The notes under the pieces: model-generated
The model's input: only the letters and a program-made list of their open reading frames with translations
What the model was told of the DNA's origin: nothing
The model's database searches: none
Made by a program: the position numbers and the translations under genes
NCBI GenBank assembly: GCA_022784465.1
Contig: JALFUR010000010.1
Span: 1-64,000 of the forward strand
DNA from: Christensenella sp.
GTDB lineage: Bacteria; Bacillota; Clostridia; Christensenellales; UBA3700
Length of the DNA stretch: 64,000 bases
Direction of reading: 5' to 3'
Shown: piece after piece, positions 61,272 through 64,000 of the stretch
How the letters are laid out: each line of letters begins with the position of its first letter
Numbering within the stretch: position 1 is the first letter of the stretch

Positions 61272-61844
61272 ATGGAAGAAAATTATTTTGTACACGAATC
61301 AAGTTATGTAGATAAACCTTGTCAAATAGGAGAAGGGACAAAAATATGGCATTTTAGTCATATAATGAAAGATTGTATAATAGGAGAAAGATGCAATATT
61401 GGTCAAAACGTTGTAATTTCCCCAGGAGTAGTTCTTGGCAATAATGTAAAAATACAAAATAACGTATCTGTATATACGGGAGTTGTCTGCGAAGATGATG
61501 TGTTTCTAGGACCTAGTTGTGTTTTTACTAATGTTATTAACCCTCGGAGTCATGTTAGTAGAAAAGACGAATATAGAAGCACACTATTAAAAAAAGGATG
61601 TTCAATAGGAGCTAATAGCACAATAGTATGTGGACATAATATTGGCAAATATGCACTTGTTGGAGCGGGTAGTGTTGTTACAAAAGATGTACCAGATTAT
61701 GCATTAGTTGTGGGTAATCCTGCTAGAGTAAAAGGATACATATGTAATTGTGGAGAGAAATTAGAATTTGACGAAAAAGGAAATGCTGAATGTAGATGCG
61801 GAAGAAAATATAATAATAAACAAGGGATAATTAAGGAGATATAA
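61272..61844 (+). CDS. wbpD: UDP-3-amino-GlcNAcA N-acetyltransferase (WbpD/WlbB type)
   Basis: A 190-residue left-handed beta-helix acetyltransferase. Hexapeptide repeats begin at [14 protein letters not shown], a short insertion [18 protein letters not shown] matches WbpD/WlbB, and the cap [17 protein letters not shown] is typical. The C-terminus has CNCGEKLEF...CRCGRK, a possible zinc ribbon common in this family. It follows wbpE by 16 nt and precedes wbpA by 3 nt. Confidence 0.9.
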   Translation: MEENYFVHESSYVDKPCQIGEGTKIWHFSHIMKDCIIGERCNIGQNVVISPGVVLGNNVKIQNNVSVYTGVVCEDDVFLGPSCVFTNVINPRSHVSRKDEYRSTLLKKGCSIGANSTIVCGHNIGKYALVGAGSVVTKDVPDYALVVGNPARVKGYICNCGEKLEFDEKGNAECRCGRKYNNKQGIIKEI

Positions 61845-61847
61845 AAA

Positions 61848-63167
61848 ATGGGAATGAAAGAAGAATTATTACAGAAGATTAAAGATAGAAGTTTAGTTGT
61901 TGGTGTATGTGGACTAGGATACGTAGGACTACCTCTTGCTGTAGAAAAAGCTAAAGCAGGATTTAAAACGATTGGTTTTGATGTTCAAGAGAGCAAAGTA
62001 AACATGGTAAATAATGGCCAAAATTATATTGGCGATGTAGTTAATGAAGATTTGGCATCATTAGTAAAAGAAGGGAAGTTAAGTGCTACTACAGATTTTT
62101 CGTTTGTTAAAGATGTTGGTTTTATTGCTATTTGTGTGCCTACGCCATTAGATATTCATCAACAACCCGATATAAGTTATGTTAGGGATAGTGCTATTGC
62201 AATATCTAAAAATCTTACAAAAGGAACCATGGTTGTTTTAGAATCAACAACATATCCTGGAACAACAGAGGAGTTAATTAAACCAATTCTTGAAGAAGGA
62301 AGTGGACTTAAATGTGGCGAGGATTTTTATCTTGGTTTTAGTCCTGAAAGAGTTGATCCAGGTAATCTTATTTATAAAACAAAAAATACACCAAAAGTAG
62401 TAGGTGCGATTGGTGATGATGCAAGAGAAGTAATCGCTACTATGTATCGATCTGTATTGCAAAGCGACATACATGAAGTTTCTTCTCCTGCTGTTGCTGA
62501 AATGGAAAAGATTTTGGAAAACACTTATCGTAATATCAATATTGGCCTTATAAATGAACTTGCTCAACTTTGCCACAAAATGAATATAAGTATTTGGGAA
62601 GTCATTGAGGCTGCTAAATCTAAACCATATGGGTTCCAAGCTTTCTATCCGGGTCCTGGTCTTGGAGGACATTGTATTCCTCTTGATCCATATTATTTAT
62701 CATGGAAAGCAAGAGAGTATGGATTCCATACATCTATGATTGAAGCTTCTATGATGGTTAATGATAAAATGCCAGAATATACAGTGGAAAGAATTGGCGA
62801 TATTCTTAATTCTTTTAGTAAATCATTAAAAGGTGCTAAAGTATTGCAAGTAGGAGTAGCTTACAAGCAAGATATTGATGATTATCGCGAAAGTCCAGCT
62901 TTAGTAGTTGGAGATTTATTACGAAAAGAAGGATGCGATGTTACTTATTACGATCCATATGTACCAAAATATAGATATAAAGGTCAATGGTATGAGGGCG
63001 TTGCAAGCATTAATCCTAAGATGGTAGAAGAATTTGATATAGTTATTGTTACAAGCGGACATACAAAGATAGATTATGATATGATTGCTCAAAATGCAAA
63101 GGTTGTATTCGATACAAAGAACGCTATGAAAAACGTTAAAAATAGAGAAAAAATTAAACTGTTATAA
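61848..63167 (+). CDS. wbpA: UDP-N-acetylglucosamine 6-dehydrogenase (WbpA type)
   Basis: A 439-residue NAD-dependent enzyme that oxidises C6 of UDP-GlcNAc (or UDP-ManNAc) to the uronate. The NAD motif VGVCGLGYVGLPLA (about 18), ESTTYPGTTEE, the helix NTYRNINIGLINELA and the catalytic Cys in GLGGHCIPLDPYYL are present. AAGGAG precedes the ATG. WecC-type ManNAc specificity is possible, but the neighbours favour WbpA. Confidence 0.9.
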   Translation: MGMKEELLQKIKDRSLVVGVCGLGYVGLPLAVEKAKAGFKTIGFDVQESKVNMVNNGQNYIGDVVNEDLASLVKEGKLSATTDFSFVKDVGFIAICVPTPLDIHQQPDISYVRDSAIAISKNLTKGTMVVLESTTYPGTTEELIKPILEEGSGLKCGEDFYLGFSPERVDPGNLIYKTKNTPKVVGAIGDDAREVIATMYRSVLQSDIHEVSSPAVAEMEKILENTYRNINIGLINELAQLCHKMNISIWEVIEAAKSKPYGFQAFYPGPGLGGHCIPLDPYYLSWKAREYGFHTSMIEASMMVNDKMPEYTVERIGDILNSFSKSLKGAKVLQVGVAYKQDIDDYRESPALVVGDLLRKEGCDVTYYDPYVPKYRYKGQWYEGVASINPKMVEEFDIVIVTSGHTKIDYDMIAQNAKVVFDTKNAMKNVKNREKIKLL

Positions 63168-63293
63168 TAATATAAAATATTAAATAATCACATATAAAAA
63201 AACATGTTTTTTATCATTAAATAGAATTAGGATTATTAAGATTAAAAAAGTCGAGATAATAATGAAAAGGATAAAGCAAAAGGAGAAGGGTAG

Positions 63294-64000
63294 ATGAAAT
63301 ATGCATTGATAGGATGTGGAAGAATATCCACTAATCATATAAAGGCAGCAGTGGCCAACAAATTAGAAATTGTTGCAGTATGTGATGTAATTCCTGATCG
63401 CATGGAAGAAGTTCTTGCTAAACATGACTTGCAAAACAATAAAAGTATTGCAAGGTATACAAATTATAAGGAAATGCTTGCTGAACATAAGGAAATTCAA
63501 TTATGTTCTATTGCTACAGAAAGCGGTTTGCATGCCGAAATTGCTTTGTATTGCATTGACCATGGCATAAATGTCATTATTGAGAAACCAATGGCAATGA
63601 GTATTGCTGATGCAGAAGAGATTATTAAGAGAAGTGAAAATAATGGGGTAAAGGTATCCGCATGCCATCAAAATCGTTTTAATATTGCTGTTCAGCAAAT
63701 GCGCAAAGCATTGGAAGAAGGTAGATTTGGTAAAATATCTCATGGTTCAATACATGTAAGATGGAATCGTAACAAGGATTACTATGATCAAGCAAAATGG
63801 AGAGGCACTTGGGCTCAAGATGGGGGAGCTTTAATGAATCAATGCATTCATGGCATAGACCTTTTGCGTTGGATGATGGGCAATGAAGTAGATGAGGTAT
63901 ATGGTGTAACCAAGCAACAATTTCACAATTATTTACAGTGTGAAGATGTTGGTATGGCAGTTGTTAAATTTAAAAACGGAGCAGTCGGGACTATTGAAGG
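63294..64000 (+). CDS. wbpB: UDP-GlcNAcA 3-dehydrogenase (WbpB/WlbA type), cut by the right edge
   Basis: The first 235 codons of a Gfo/Idh/MocA oxidoreductase. It begins MKYALIGCGRISTNHIKA with a Rossmann NAD motif, has IIEKPMAMS (Lys of the EKP motif, about residue 97), CHQNRFN and the active-site region GGALMNQCIHGIDLLRWMMG. It should oxidise C3 of UDP-GlcNAcA. AAGGAGAAGGG precedes the ATG. The frame is open to the last base. The 126-nt gap upstream has only a weak AAAAAACATGTTTTTT palindrome. Confidence 0.88.
   Translation, partial: MKYALIGCGRISTNHIKAAVANKLEIVAVCDVIPDRMEEVLAKHDLQNNKSIARYTNYKEMLAEHKEIQLCSIATESGLHAEIALYCIDHGINVIIEKPMAMSIADAEEIIKRSENNGVKVSACHQNRFNIAVQQMRKALEEGRFGKISHGSIHVRWNRNKDYYDQAKWRGTWAQDGGALMNQCIHGIDLLRWMMGNEVDEVYGVTKQQFHNYLQCEDVGMAVVKFKNGAVGTIE

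Noticed and set aside
63196-63215. Terminator between wbpA and wbpB
   Set aside because: AAAAAACATGTTTTTT has a GC-poor stem and no proper loop, so it is not a convincing terminator.

Overview
The window is AT-rich chromosomal DNA that uses the standard bacterial code (TAA, TAG and TGA all end genes). Shine-Dalgarno sites are GGAGG-like and promoters are TTGACA/TATAAT-like. It carries a gerA/gerB spore-germination operon, group II ECF transporter S components, type III glutamine synthetase, a TatD-linked radical SAM gene and a metG-tatD-rsmA block. Together these point to a low-GC, probably spore-forming Clostridia-type Firmicute, and the glycan-salvage genes suggest a gut. No tRNA, rRNA, CRISPR array, prophage or insertion sequence was seen, and the species cannot be fixed from the sequence.

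Layout. 0-7.5 kb: a cytoplasmic GH27 alpha-galactosidase; a structured RNA leader in front of a DUF4430 lipoprotein and an ECF S component; a gerA-gerB-short gerC-like operon; convergent nagA. 7.6-16.6 kb: two membrane-anchored surface proteins around an N-acetylhexosamine kinase-like gene, galE and a PglF-type sugar-nucleotide dehydratase, plus apgM. 16.9-23.8 kb: a GH2 glycosidase-glycerol kinase-GPH symporter operon converging on a TetR gene, then a DegV protein. 24-41.6 kb: two DUF4143 AAA ATPases with their own repeats, an ABC exporter fusion, a short AlaRS, a decayed BspA-type leucine-rich-repeat gene, an M28 peptidase, glnN, a 1457-residue modular surface protein and a PfkB kinase. 41.6-48.9 kb: housekeeping block metG-tatD-rSAM-rsmA, an exonuclease, mtnN and a queT gene behind a preQ1-like pseudoknot. 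49-64 kb: a surface-polysaccharide cluster that runs off the right edge.

How the genes work together. GH27, GH2, the NahK-like kinase, GalE and NagA would release and channel galactose and N-acetylhexosamines. GalE and the PglF-like enzyme lead on to UDP-sugars. The polysaccharide cluster has a polymerase/ligase, a Wzz-like protein, an unusual GlmU-acetyltransferase/GlmM fusion, a PglE-like aminotransferase, a phosphoglycosyl transferase fused to a second DegT-like domain, an ATP-grasp ligase, a GT4 glycosyltransferase and a WbpE-D-A-B set for a diacetamido-uronic acid sugar.

The most unusual items are: (1) the attenuator-like leader at 1904-2132, which fits none of the riboswitch classes I could compare; (2) the GlmU(C)-GlmM fusion; (3) the phosphoglycosyl transferase-aminotransferase fusion with a duplicated linker; (4) the two DUF4143 ATPase loci, each with repeat units 33 bp long or 33 bp apart; and (5) a variant preQ1-like pseudoknot that seems to begin at the transcription start of queT.
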